Positions 1 through 8,477 of a stretch of 64,000 nucleotides of DNA are shown piece after piece. The translations under genes and the position numbers were made by a program. Numbering within the stretch: position 1 is the stretch's first letter; each line of letters opens with the position of its first letter. The stretch is from Geodermatophilus sp. YIM 151500 (GTDB lineage: Bacteria; Actinomycetota; Actinomycetes; Mycobacteriales; Geodermatophilaceae). Below the pieces are notes generated by a model. That model had not been told where the DNA came from, ran no database searches, and saw only the letters and a program-made list of their open reading frames with translations. The DNA lies in NCBI RefSeq assembly GCF_025716945.1, contig NZ_JAOVZT010000008.1, positions 1-64,000 of the forward strand, given 5' to 3'.

Positions 1-168
1 CACCGTAGCCACGGGGTCCGACAGTTCCCGCTGCTCAGCCGGCGGTCGGCCGACCCGTTCCTCCGATCGGCGGGCGGAGCGCTCGGCCGGCCGGCGGCCG
101 TCCCCGCGGCGACCCGGCGCCGCGGTCCGACCGGTGCCGGCGACCGGGCTCGCGCGCGGCGCCGTGTC

Positions 169-215
169 GCGAGGCGTGCCGTGCCGCGAGGCGTGCCGTG
201 CCGCGAGGCGTGCCG
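169..215. repeat. 17-bp tandem repeat, about 2.8 copies
   Basis: The unit gcgaggcgtgccgtgcc is perfectly repeated at 169-185 and 186-202, followed by a partial third copy at 203-215. It lies just upstream of the amidohydrolase start at 283. No gene can be supported in bases 1-282. The repeat could be slippage-prone, but nothing shows a function. Confidence 0.85.
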
Positions 216-282
216 GGACCGCTGGCCGGGACGACGCGCCACCCGCAGCCGCTACCGGGGGGAGATCGGCCAGGATGGCGGC

Positions 283-1674
283 GTGGAGACCACCGCGCAG
301 CGACCCGCACGCGCCGACCTGCTGGTCACCGACGCCGAGCTCGTCGCCACCGTCGACGAGGCCCGGCGGGAGATCCCCGGCGGCTGGGTGGCGGTCACCG
401 ACGGCCGGATCAGCGCGATGGGCGGCCCGTCCGACCCCGCCCCGGACGCCGACCGCACCGTCGACGCGCGCGGCTGCCTGGTGACGCCCGGCCTGGTCAA
501 CACCCACCACCACCTGTACCAGAACCTGACCCGGGCCTACGCGCCCGCGCTGCGCGGCGGCCTGTTCGACTGGCTGGTCACCCTCTACCCGCTCTGGGCC
601 CGGCTCGACGAGGAGGCCGCCTGGATCAGCGCGTACGTCGGACTCACCGAGCTGGCACTGGGCGGCTGCACCACCTCCACCGACCACCTCTACGTCCACC
701 CGCGCGGCGCCGGGGACCTGGTCACCGCGGAGATCGCCGCGGCCGGCGAGCTCGGGTTCCGCTTCCACCCCACCCGCGGGTCGATGTCGCTGTCGGTCGA
801 GGACGGCGGCCTGCCACCGGCGTCCGTCGTCCAGGACGACGACGAGATCCTCGCCGAGTCCCAGCGCGTGGTGGCGCAGCACCACGACCGGACGCCGGGA
901 GCCCTGACCCGCGTCGCGCTGGCCCCCTGCTCACCGTTCAGCGTCTCGACCGAGCTCATGGCCCGCACCGCCGAGCTGGCCGAACGGCTCGACGTCCGCC
1001 TGCACACCCACCTGTGCGAGACGCAGGACGAGGACGACTTCTGCCTCGATCGCTACGGGCGGCGCCCGGTCGAGCACCTCGCCGACGTCGGCTGGATGAC
1101 CGACCGGGTGTGGCTGGCGCACGTCGTGTGGCCGTCGTCGGCGGAGGTCGCGCGGCTGGGCGAGACCGGGGTCGGCGCGGCGCACTGCCCGAGCAGCAAC
1201 CTGATCCTCGGCAGCGGACTGGCGCCGGTGGCCGAGCTGCGGGCCGCCGGTGCGCCGGTCGGCCTCGGGGTCGACGGCTCGGCCTCGGCCGACTCCGCGT
1301 CCCTCTGGCTCGAGGCGCGGACGGCGATGCTGCTCGGCAAGCTGCGGCACGGCGCGGCGTCGATGTCGGCCCGCGACGCCCTGGAGATGGCCACCCGGGG
1401 CGGCGCCGCCTGCCTGGGCCGGACCGGTGAGATCGGCGAGCTCTCCGTCGGCGCCTGCGGCGACCTCGCGGTGTGGTCGCTGGAGGGCGTGCCCTTCGCC
1501 GGCGCGCTCTCCGACCCGGTCGAGGGGTGGCTGCGGAGCGGCCCCACCTCGGCGCGGCACACGGTCGTGGCCGGTCGGTTCGTCGTCGAGGACGGCGTTC
1601 CCACGCACCCCGGCCTCGACGAGCGGCTCGCCGCCCACCGGCGGGTCAGCGAGCGGGTGCAGGCGGCCCGGTAG
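283..1674 (+). CDS. 8-oxoguanine deaminase-like amidohydrolase
   Basis: Predicted zinc/iron-dependent cytosolic amidohydrolase of 463 residues, most like the 8-oxoguanine deaminase / atzB group that hydrolyses exocyclic amines on purine-like rings (purine salvage or catabolism). The metal HxH is visible at H75-H77 in the NTHHHL motif, with further ligands at H241 and H243 (HTHLCET), H280 (LAHVVW) and D331 (GVDGSASAD). GTG at 283 was chosen because the N-terminal beta strand (ADLLVTDAEL) begins about 10 residues later and ccagg lies about 8 nt upstream; an in-frame start at 181 would add an arginine-rich tail coded by the tandem repeat. No purine-catabolism neighbours are visible, so substrate remains open. 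Confidence 0.85.
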   Translation: METTAQRPARADLLVTDAELVATVDEARREIPGGWVAVTDGRISAMGGPSDPAPDADRTVDARGCLVTPGLVNTHHHLYQNLTRAYAPALRGGLFDWLVTLYPLWARLDEEAAWISAYVGLTELALGGCTTSTDHLYVHPRGAGDLVTAEIAAAGELGFRFHPTRGSMSLSVEDGGLPPASVVQDDDEILAESQRVVAQHHDRTPGALTRVALAPCSPFSVSTELMARTAELAERLDVRLHTHLCETQDEDDFCLDRYGRRPVEHLADVGWMTDRVWLAHVVWPSSAEVARLGETGVGAAHCPSSNLILGSGLAPVAELRAAGAPVGLGVDGSASADSASLWLEARTAMLLGKLRHGAASMSARDALEMATRGGAACLGRTGEIGELSVGACGDLAVWSLEGVPFAGALSDPVEGWLRSGPTSARHTVVAGRFVVEDGVPTHPGLDERLAAHRRVSERVQAAR

Positions 1675-1756
1675 CGGCCCGCCGGGCCGCGGAGGTCCGG
1701 AGCGGCTCGCCGCAGGACGGGTCCCCGGCGGGGCGGTTCGTCGGTGGATCGTTCGC

Positions 1757-2941
1757 TCAGGAGGCGAGCTCCCGGAGCGCGGTGGCCAGGGCCTCGAGGT
1801 CCTCGGGGACGACGTCCAGGTGCGGTGACACCCGCAGCACCGGACCGGTCAGCTGGCCCGGCGCCCGCTCGCGGCCGATCGCCGTGGTCACGACGCCGTG
1901 CTCGGCGAGCAGCCGGGCGCGGGTGGCCGGGACGTCGACGCCGTCCGGCGGGCGCAGCGTGGTGATGGCGCTCGGCTCGTCGACCGTCTCGACCACCCGC
2001 CAGCCGGCGACGCCGTCCAGCCGTTCCCGGGTCAGCCGGCCGATCGCGGCCAGCCGGGCACGCACCCGCTCCGGACCGGCCGCGACGTGCTCGCCGACGG
2101 CCAGCACCAGCCCGACGCGGCCCGCGACGTGCCCCTCGCCCGACTCGAAGGCCCGCATCGGCGGCTCCCCCTCCGGCTCCGGCAGCACCGGCGTCAGCCC
2201 GGCCGCCAGCGCCGGTCGCACGCACAGGACGCCGACGCCGCGCGGACCGGCCAGCCACTTGCGGGACGTCGAGTACACGACGTCGGCGCCCACGTCGGTG
2301 TCGGCGTGCCCGAGCGACTGCGCGGCGTCGACGACCAGCGGCACCCCGGCGGACCGGCACAGCCGGGCGACCTCGGCGGCGGGCTGGACGAGCCCGCGGT
2401 GGCTGCCGATGTGCGTCAGGTGGACGAAGCGCGGCGGGTCGTCGGCCAGCAGCCGCGCGACGCCGTCCGGATCGGCGCGCCCGGAACCGTCGACGGGCAG
2501 CGGCACGGGGCGCAACCCGAAGGCCCGCAACTGGGCGATGTTGGGCGCGTACTCGCCGGGGAGGCAGGCGACTCGCGACCCGGCCGGCAGCCGCCAGCCG
2601 ATGAGCAGGGCGACCAGGGCCGCCTGGGCCGACTCGACGAAGGCGACGTCCGCGGCAGCCATGCCGACGAGTCCGCCGAGCACCGACCGGCCCTGCTGGA
2701 GCAGGTCGTCGGCCGTGGCCTCGGCGACGTAGCCGCCGAGCTCGGCCTCGTGGCGGGGGTGCAGCGCCGTCGCCTCGAGCACGCGGCGGCTCTGCCGGCT
2801 GCACGCGGCGCTGTCCAGGTGCCGCCCGGCCGGCCGGGGGCGGACGGCACGCCACGAGGCGCCGAGGTCGGCGAACGGCAGCGCGCCGGAACCCGGGGAC
2901 GGCCCCGACGAGGGATCGGCGGCCGGCGGCGCAGAGGTCAC
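1757..2941 (-). CDS. egtE: Ergothioneine biosynthesis PLP-dependent C-S lyase EgtE
   Basis: Class V aminotransferase-fold protein of 394 residues. In ergothioneine synthesis EgtE cleaves the hercynylcysteine sulfoxide C-S bond to release ergothioneine. The PLP lysine is K228 in a TSRKWLAGP motif, and the upstream VVDAAQSLGH provides the aspartate that contacts the pyridine ring. Assignment to EgtE rather than a generic cysteine desulfurase rests on the rest of the pathway (egtABCD) lying on the same strand at 6.8-11.1 kb. GTG at 2941 is the first plausible start; no strong Shine-Dalgarno is visible. It begins 32 nt after the anti-sigma gene stop, so it probably shares a transcript with the sigma factor and anti-sigma factor. 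Confidence 0.85.
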   Translation of the reverse strand: MTSAPPAADPSSGPSPGSGALPFADLGASWRAVRPRPAGRHLDSAACSRQSRRVLEATALHPRHEAELGGYVAEATADDLLQQGRSVLGGLVGMAAADVAFVESAQAALVALLIGWRLPAGSRVACLPGEYAPNIAQLRAFGLRPVPLPVDGSGRADPDGVARLLADDPPRFVHLTHIGSHRGLVQPAAEVARLCRSAGVPLVVDAAQSLGHADTDVGADVVYSTSRKWLAGPRGVGVLCVRPALAAGLTPVLPEPEGEPPMRAFESGEGHVAGRVGLVLAVGEHVAAGPERVRARLAAIGRLTRERLDGVAGWRVVETVDEPSAITTLRPPDGVDVPATRARLLAEHGVVTTAIGRERAPGQLTGPVLRVSPHLDVVPEDLEALATALRELAS

Positions 2942-2973
2942 GGAGCGGAGGATGCCAGGTGCTCGCGGAGCGG

Positions 2974-3804
2974 TCAGGCGCCCAGGATGCCGCGCGCCAC
3001 CGAGTCGCCGGAGTGCGTCGGGTCGCCGTCGAGCGGTTCCACCGAGACGTCGACGATCGCGTACTCGGCGATGTCGAGCCCCTCGGGCACCTCCAGGGTG
3101 GTGCTGCCCTCCCGCACGACGCCGACGGGCACCATCCGCTCCAGCGACGGCTCGATCAGCCAGACCTCGTAGTAGCCGTCGGACGCCAGCGGCGGCGCGT
3201 CGAGCTCCACCTGCAGCAGCCGTCCGTCGCTGCCGGCGACGACGGCCGCGGTGCCGGCCGCCCCGCTGTCCTCGAGCGGGGCGAGGTCCGCGGCGGCGAC
3301 CGGGTCGCCCCCCGGCCCGTCGGTGAGCGCCACCGCGCCGGCGCCCAGCCCCGCGCCGACCAACAGCGACGCGGCCGCGGCCAGGACGAGGGCGGTGCGG
3401 CGGGGACGCAGCGGCCGGACGACGGAGGACGACGGGGCGTCGCCGTCCCGAGGGGTGCCGGGAGCGGGCGAGGAGGGCACCGCGGTCAGCGGTGCGGCCG
3501 GTGGGGCGTCCACCGGCGCCGCGGAGGCGCCCGCCGCGGCGGCGCCGGCGGCGGCGAGCACGTCGGGACGGGGCGCGGCGCTCACCCCGGTGGCGGCGGC
3601 GATCCCGGCCCAGACCGACGGGGGCGGCGGGACCGACGTTCCGGACGAGGCGAACTCCGGTACGGCCAGCGCGTCGACGCTGCGCTGCAAGGCGACGACC
3701 TCCGATCGGCACCGGGAGCACGTCTCCAGGTGCGCGGCGTCGACGTCGGGCAGCGGCTCGTGGAGCGCGGCCAGCGCGAGCTGCTCAGGCGTGCAGTGCT
3801 GCAC
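2974..3804 (-). CDS. rskA: RskA-family anti-sigma factor
   Basis: Single-pass membrane anti-sigma factor of 276 residues. The N-terminal zinc-finger-like motif H25-x3-C29-x2-C32 lies in the cytoplasmic anti-sigma domain. A proline/alanine-rich linker follows, then one transmembrane helix at about 135-160, and an extracytoplasmic RskA domain occupies the C-terminal 100 residues (YYEVWLIEP and following strands). Its start overlaps the 3' end of the sigma gene by 20 nt, the usual coupled arrangement that keeps the pair stoichiometric. By family it should hold the ECF sigma factor at the membrane and release it by regulated proteolysis; in mycobacteria the SigK/RskA pair responds to redox state. 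Confidence 0.85.
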   Translation of the reverse strand: MQHCTPEQLALAALHEPLPDVDAAHLETCSRCRSEVVALQRSVDALAVPEFASSGTSVPPPPSVWAGIAAATGVSAAPRPDVLAAAGAAAAGASAAPVDAPPAAPLTAVPSSPAPGTPRDGDAPSSSVVRPLRPRRTALVLAAAASLLVGAGLGAGAVALTDGPGGDPVAAADLAPLEDSGAAGTAAVVAGSDGRLLQVELDAPPLASDGYYEVWLIEPSLERMVPVGVVREGSTTLEVPEGLDIAEYAIVDVSVEPLDGDPTHSGDSVARGILGA

Positions 3805-4432
3805 CGTCCACCTCCAACCGTGTCCTCAGACGTTCGAGCGTGCGCCGGATGTGGGACTTGACCGTGCCGAGCGGCAACCCGGTCCGGTCCGCGATCTGCG
3901 CGTGGGTCAGGTCTTCGAAGAAGGCGAGCTCGATGATGCCGCGTTGGGGCTGGCCCAGGCGGTCCAGCTCGCCGAGCAGCAGCACGCGATCGGCCACCGC
4001 ACCGTCGAACGTCGGCGTCGTGGCCGGGCTTCCCGAGGCCTGGGCGGCGGCGGCCTCGGCCACCCGCCGCTGGCGGTCGCGACGGGCCCAGGTGTCGGCG
4101 ATCTTGTGCCGGCACACCCCGACCAGCCACGCCGGCAGCGGGCCGGCGTCGCGCCGGTAGCCGGCCCGGCCGGTCCAGGCCGAGACGAAGGTCTGCTGGG
4201 TGACGTCCTCGGCGTCCGGCCCGGGCCCGAAGGCGCGCACGGCCATGCCGTGGATCTGGCCCGCCCAGCGCTCGTACGCCCAGGCGAGCGCCTGCTCGTC
4301 GCCCAGGGCGAACCGCCGCGCGACCTCGTCGTCGTCGGGGTCCGACGGGCCGCGCGGGGCGGGATCGGCCTCCGTCACCACGGCGGCGACGTTACCCATC
4401 AGGCGCGGCCGCAGGTCGAGCACGTCACTCAT
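3785..4432 (-). CDS. sigK: ECF RNA polymerase sigma factor, SigK-like
   Basis: Extracytoplasmic-function sigma-70 factor of 215 residues. Region 2 (AWAYERWAGQIHG to DAEDVTQQTFVSAW) and region 4 (a helix-turn-helix containing THAQIADRTGLPLGTVKSHI) are both intact, separated by an alanine-rich linker. The partner anti-sigma factor overlaps its 3' end, and egtE follows, so the operon couples a stress sigma factor to the last ergothioneine step. ATG at 4432 starts 7 nt after the sortase stop, suggesting read-through from the sortase/DUF4397 genes. The SigK label rests on the RskA-type partner rather than on a close sequence comparison. Confidence 0.85.
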   Translation of the reverse strand: MSDVLDLRPRLMGNVAAVVTEADPAPRGPSDPDDDEVARRFALGDEQALAWAYERWAGQIHGMAVRAFGPGPDAEDVTQQTFVSAWTGRAGYRRDAGPLPAWLVGVCRHKIADTWARRDRQRRVAEAAAAQASGSPATTPTFDGAVADRVLLLGELDRLGQPQRGIIELAFFEDLTHAQIADRTGLPLGTVKSHIRRTLERLRTRLEVDGAALHA

Positions 4433-4439
4433 CCGTCAC

Positions 4440-5129
4440 TCACCCGAGCGGTTCGGCGACGACGACCACGTTGCTGCTGTAGCTGGACAGCTCGGGGAGG
4501 AACGGTCCGCCGCAGGTGATCAGCGTCAGCCGCGGCGGGCCGTCCCGCTGGAAGAGCGCGTCCAGCGGCAGCGCCTGCTTCTCGATGAGCTCGCGGGAGA
4601 CGACCTGCCAGCGCGTGGTCGACCCCGCGGCGTCGACGACCTCGATCACGTCGCCGACCTCGGCGCCGCGCACCGGAGCGATCGCCCCGAGCCCCTGCTC
4701 CGCGTCGTCCACGTGACCGGCGATCACCGCCGAGCCCGGCGCGCCGGGCACCGGGCCGAACCGGTACCAGCCGATCCGCCGGACGTCCTCGGGGAGCTCC
4801 ATCTGGCCGTCGTCCCGGACGGCGACCTGGTCGACGGGGGCGTCCATCCCCAGGCGCGGCACCACCAGCCGGGTGGGTGCCGGGGCCGCGACGGCGGAGG
4901 TCGGGCGGGCGTCCCGGCCGGTGGCCTCGGGCAGCAGATCCGGCGCCGGCGGCGACGTCGTCGGCGCCGCCGGCGCCGGGGGCGGGACCGGACCCGGGGA
5001 GCCCGAGACGGCCTCCTCGACCGGCGCACCCGCCGCCGCGGAGGGCCGGGTCAGCTCCCACGCCGTCGGCACGCCGATGGCGAGGGCCAGACCGAGGACC
5101 GCTCCGGCGGCGGCGAGACGCACCTGCAC
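4440..5129 (-). CDS. Class F-like sortase, lacking the usual arginine
   Basis: Membrane-anchored transpeptidase-like protein of 229 residues with an N-terminal transmembrane helix (about 5-25), a proline-rich spacer and a C-terminal sortase fold. Catalytic H139 (IAGHVDD) and C206 (LITCGGPF) are clear. No arginine occurs anywhere after C206, where the tail runs ELSSYSSNVVVV; known sortases use His-Cys-Arg. GTG at 5129 follows GGAG by 4 nt, and a second GTG at 5123 is equally possible. An upstream in-frame start at 5186 would overlap the preceding gene. The neighbour DUF4397 protein, with a C-terminal hydrophobic anchor, is the natural substrate candidate. Confidence 0.8.
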   Translation of the reverse strand: MQVRLAAAGAVLGLALAIGVPTAWELTRPSAAAGAPVEEAVSGSPGPVPPPAPAAPTTSPPAPDLLPEATGRDARPTSAVAAPAPTRLVVPRLGMDAPVDQVAVRDDGQMELPEDVRRIGWYRFGPVPGAPGSAVIAGHVDDAEQGLGAIAPVRGAEVGDVIEVVDAAGSTTRWQVVSRELIEKQALPLDALFQRDGPPRLTLITCGGPFLPELSSYSSNVVVVAEPLG

Positions 5130-5148
5130 GTCGCTCCGATCGCCCGCG

Positions 5149-5958
5149 TCAGCCGCGGTTGGCGGCCAGCCGGCGACCGGCCACACCGGCGGCGACGAGG
5201 CCGGCCAGCGACAGGCCGATCAGCGGCCCGGGCAGGGAGTCGTCGGCCAGGCCGGCGGTGCCACCGGGGACGCCGCCCGGCGCGGAGTGCGCGGAGATCG
5301 TCTGGACGGCGAGCTCGTAGCCGGCCTCCTGCGAGCCCCACGCGTACACGATCGTGTTGGTGCCCTCCTGCAGGTCCAGGTCGGCCGGGCCGATGACCAC
5401 CGTGTCGGTGCCGGCGGCGCGCACCTCGGCGCTGACGGTGCCGGCGGGCACCTCGAGGCTCTGCTCGTTCGGGTTGGTCAGCCCCGGGACGACGACCTGC
5501 CCCCCGGCGGCCACGTCGACGGCACCGGCCGCTGCGGTGTGCCGGACCGTGGCGCGCGCCTGGCCGGCGGGCACCTCGGAGGTGTCGTTGACGAAAGGCG
5601 TGAGGACCGGGTTGCCCCCGGCGTCCAGGTGGGCCACGACGGTGGCGTTCGCGCCGGCGGGCACGTCGGCGGTCGCGCTGATGACCGGCTGGGCGGCGGC
5701 GGCGTCCTGCGTGTCGGCCGGGTAGACGGCCAGCTCGTAGCTGCCGGCGGGCAGCGACAGCGGATCGGTGAGGGTGCCCGGCTGGAAGTCGTCGAGCAGC
5801 CGCTCGCCGTTGGCGTACACGTCGACGGGGGTGTCCGGGACGCCGTGCAGGACCGAGACGGTCGCGTTGCCGGCGGCCGACGCCGGGGCGGCGCCGAGGG
5901 CGAGCAGGGCGCCGGTGGCGCCGACGGTGAGCCCGACGAGGGCACGGTTCTTGACCAC
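5149..5958 (-). CDS. Secreted DUF4397 surface protein
   Basis: Exported protein of 269 residues. A Sec signal peptide ends near residue 29 (APASAAG), followed by two DUF4397 beta-rich units (SVLHGVPDTPVDVYANG and ATVRHTAAAGAVDVAAGG). The C terminus has an SLPGPL motif, a hydrophobic helix and an RR-containing tail, which resembles a cell-wall sorting signal without canonical LPxTG. GTG at 5958 follows GAGGAAGGA by about 10 nt. The sortase gene begins 19 nt after its stop, so the two are likely co-expressed. Function of DUF4397 is unknown; an adhesion or envelope role is inferred only from location and fold. Confidence 0.85.
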   Translation of the reverse strand: MVKNRALVGLTVGATGALLALGAAPASAAGNATVSVLHGVPDTPVDVYANGERLLDDFQPGTLTDPLSLPAGSYELAVYPADTQDAAAAQPVISATADVPAGANATVVAHLDAGGNPVLTPFVNDTSEVPAGQARATVRHTAAAGAVDVAAGGQVVVPGLTNPNEQSLEVPAGTVSAEVRAAGTDTVVIGPADLDLQEGTNTIVYAWGSQEAGYELAVQTISAHSAPGGVPGGTAGLADDSLPGPLIGLSLAGLVAAGVAGRRLAANRG

Positions 5959-6055
5959 GATGCGGTTCCTTCCTCAGGAGGAGTGCCTGTCACCGGGTCT
6001 TCCGGGCCGCCCACGGCAGCGGATGCAGTTGAGAGCAAAACTTTCCGGGCGAGGA

Positions 6056-6808
6056 TCAGGAAGCCCGATCGACGGGCCGGCGCGCCCGTCCCCGCCGCGA
6101 CGGCAGCCGACCCGGCCGCCGCCGGGCGAGGGCCCAGCCGAGCCCCGCCGGCCCGGCCAGCGCGGCCACCGCGACGAGGAAGGGCCAGGACGCCGGCGAT
6201 GTGCCGTACGCGCCCAGCGCGACGTAGGCGACGGTCCCGGGGACGATCCCGAGCGCCGTCCCGACGGCGAAGGAGCCCGACCGGATCGCGGTCAGCCCGG
6301 CCGCGTAGTTGACCCCGGTGAACGGCACCACCGGGACGACCCGGGCCACCAGCACCGCGACGAACCCGCGCCGTGCCAGCAGCGCGTCCACCCGCGCCAC
6401 CCGCGTGCCGGTGAACCGCTCGACCGCCCCGCGGCCGAGCGCCCGGCCCAGCCCGAAGCCGGCCAGCGCACCCAGGAGCGCACCTGGCAGCACCACCAGC
6501 ACGCCCTGCACGAATCCGAACAGCAGGCCCGCCGCGGCGCTGAGCACGTTCCTCGGCAGCGGGAGGAGCGTCGCCGCGGCGTAGAGCAGGACGAAGACCG
6601 GCGGGCCGGCCGGCCCGAGGCCCTCGACGTCGGCCCGCAGCGCGGCGGTGTCGGGCACGCCGACGACGGCAGCGCCGGTGACCGCGGCGCCGAGCAGCAG
6701 CACGAGCAGCGCCGGCCGCAGCCACCCGGCCCGGCCCGGCGACCCCCCGTCCGACCGGGTCGCGGACGTGCCCGGCGTGCCCCGGGGGACGGCCGGCCCG
6801 GGCCTCAC
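6056..6808 (-). CDS. TVP38/TMEM64 (VTT/DedA-like) membrane protein
   Basis: Integral membrane protein of 250 residues with about five to six hydrophobic segments. The VTT-family signatures are [19 protein letters not shown] with the following glycine-rich helix, and [18 protein letters not shown], which form the re-entrant loops of the DedA-like superfamily. These proteins are linked to lipid transport or envelope homeostasis; the substrate here is unknown. GTG at 6808 overlaps the egtD stop as GTGA, placing it as fifth cistron of the ergothioneine operon. Whether this reflects a role with ergothioneine, such as envelope oxidative stress, is inference. Confidence 0.85.
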   Translation of the reverse strand: MRPGPAVPRGTPGTSATRSDGGSPGRAGWLRPALLVLLLGAAVTGAAVVGVPDTAALRADVEGLGPAGPPVFVLLYAAATLLPLPRNVLSAAAGLLFGFVQGVLVVLPGALLGALAGFGLGRALGRGAVERFTGTRVARVDALLARRGFVAVLVARVVPVVPFTGVNYAAGLTAIRSGSFAVGTALGIVPGTVAYVALGAYGTSPASWPFLVAVAALAGPAGLGWALARRRPGRLPSRRGRARRPVDRAS

Positions 6809-7776
6809 CCCGAGAGCACGGACAGCGAGACGCCGAAGTCGCCCGCTGGGTCGGTCCACCACCGGGTCGTCGTCAGGCCCGCGGCGGTCAGCTCCTCGGC
6901 GACCCGCTCGCGGCGGAACTTGGCCGACACCTCGGTGCGCATCTCCTCGCCCGCGGCGAAGGGGACGTCGAGGTCGAGCGCGGCCACGTGCACCACCTGC
7001 TCGACCCGCGACCGCAGCCGCATCTCGATCCACTCGTCCTCCGCGTCCCAGTGCGCCACGTGCTCGAACAGCGCGAGGTCGAACGAGGCCCCCAGCTCCC
7101 GGTTGAGCACGGCCAGCACGTTGCGGTTGAACGCCGCGGTGACCCCGGCCGCGTCGTCGTAGGCGGCCAGCAGCCGGTCGACGTCCTTCACGAGGTCGGT
7201 ACCGAGCAGGAAGGAGTCACCGGGGGCCAGGGTCGCGGCCACGTCGGCGAGGAACTCCGCGCGCGGCCCCGGCTCCAGGTTGCCGATCGTCGAGCCGAGG
7301 AAGGCGACCAGCCGCCGCCCGCCCCGCGGCAGCTCCCGCAGGTGCCGGGTGAAGTCGCCGACGACGGCCTGCACCTCCACGCCGGGGTACTCGGCGCTGA
7401 TCGCCTCCCCGGCGGCGCGCAGCACCGACGGGTCGACGTCGCACGGCACGAACCGCCGCAGCGTGCCGGCGTCGCGCAGCGCGTCGAGCAGCAGCCGCGT
7501 CTTCTCCGACGTCCCGCTGCCCAGCTCGACCAGCACCTCGGCGCCCGACGCCGCCGCGATCTCACCCGCCCGCTCGGCGAGCACCGCCCGCTCGGCGCGG
7601 GTGGGGTAGTACTCCGGCAGCCGGGTGATCTCGTCGAACAGCGCGCTGCCGCGCTCGTCGTAGAACCAGCGCGGCGGCAGCTGTTTCGGCGCGGCGGTCA
7701 GCCCGGCCAGCGCGTCGGCGCGCAGCTCGGCGGTCGCGTCGTCGGCCGCGAGGTGGTCGGTCAGCGAGATGGTCAT
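6805..7776 (-). CDS. egtD: L-histidine N-alpha-methyltransferase EgtD
   Basis: SAM-dependent methyltransferase of 323 residues that trimethylates histidine to hercynine, the first committed precursor of ergothioneine. The SAM-binding loop is [16 protein letters not shown], preceded by the family signature around [34 protein letters not shown] and [12 protein letters not shown] are further family hallmarks. Length matches known EgtD (about 320). ATG at 7776 overlaps the egtC stop as ATGA, so translation is coupled. Confidence 0.95.
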   Translation of the reverse strand: MTISLTDHLAADDATAELRADALAGLTAAPKQLPPRWFYDERGSALFDEITRLPEYYPTRAERAVLAERAGEIAAASGAEVLVELGSGTSEKTRLLLDALRDAGTLRRFVPCDVDPSVLRAAGEAISAEYPGVEVQAVVGDFTRHLRELPRGGRRLVAFLGSTIGNLEPGPRAEFLADVAATLAPGDSFLLGTDLVKDVDRLLAAYDDAAGVTAAFNRNVLAVLNRELGASFDLALFEHVAHWDAEDEWIEMRLRSRVEQVVHVAALDLDVPFAAGEEMRTEVSAKFRRERVAEELTAAGLTTTRWWTDPAGDFGVSLSVLSG

Positions 7777-8474
7777 GCCGGCGGCTCCGGATGGTCGAGC
7801 GGGGTGAGGCGGACGCCGTCCGGCGTCACCTCGACGAGGGTGTGGTCCGGCACGTCGGACCACGCGGGGTCGTCGTCCCACGGCTCGCTGGCCAGCGCCG
7901 TCCCCTCGTCGGTGACCAGCACGCAGAGGGTGTCGCCCCAGGTGGTCGCCAGCAACCGGCGGCCGTCGGCCGCGATCAGGTTGAGCCGGGCGGCCGGGTC
8001 GGCCGCGGCCACCTCCCGGACGACGTCGCCGATGGCGTCCAGTCCGCGCTGGAAGACCAGGGCGGCGAGCAGCGCGCTGTCGACCGTCGACTCGGCCGCC
8101 CGTGACGCCGGTAGCGCGTCCAGGGAGACGCGGCCGTTGTGCGAGAGCAGCGCCCGCCCGTCGGTGAAGGGCGCGGCGGCGCCCTCCTCCAGCGGCATGC
8201 CCACGGTGGCCGACCGGACGGCGGCCACCACGCAGCCCGACCGCAGCACCGGCGCCACCGAGGCGAACGACGGGTCGGCCCACAGCGGCCGGGGTGAGCG
8301 CCACCGGGCGAGCCGGCCGTCGGCCCAGAACCCGACGCCCCAGCCGTCCGCGTTCACCGTGCCGTACCGCTGCCGCCGCGGCGCCCACGACTGCACCAGC
8401 AGCGACGACGGCGGCTCGAGCACGAGCGAGGCCAGCGAACGCGGCCGGCCGAGCCAGGCGAGGTGACGGCACAC
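7773..8474 (-). CDS. egtC: Gamma-glutamyl hercynylcysteine sulfoxide amidohydrolase EgtC
   Basis: Class II glutamine amidotransferase-fold hydrolase of 233 residues that removes the gamma-glutamyl group from the EgtB product. Translation from GTG at 8474 puts the catalytic cysteine at position 2 (MCRHLAWLG), as required for an N-terminal nucleophile after Met removal, which fixes the start. The [10 protein letters not shown] and LSHNGRV motifs are typical of this fold. It begins 3 nt after the egtB stop and overlaps egtD by 4 nt. Confidence 0.95.
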   Translation of the reverse strand: MCRHLAWLGRPRSLASLVLEPPSSLLVQSWAPRRQRYGTVNADGWGVGFWADGRLARWRSPRPLWADPSFASVAPVLRSGCVVAAVRSATVGMPLEEGAAAPFTDGRALLSHNGRVSLDALPASRAAESTVDSALLAALVFQRGLDAIGDVVREVAAADPAARLNLIAADGRRLLATTWGDTLCVLVTDEGTALASEPWDDDPAWSDVPDHTLVEVTPDGVRLTPLDHPEPPA

Positions 8475-8477
8475 GGC

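Noticed and set aside
1-282. Gene at the left edge
   Set aside because: Short frames on both strands lack ribosome sites or recognisable domains; the region is repeat-containing and Arg/Pro-rich in all frames.
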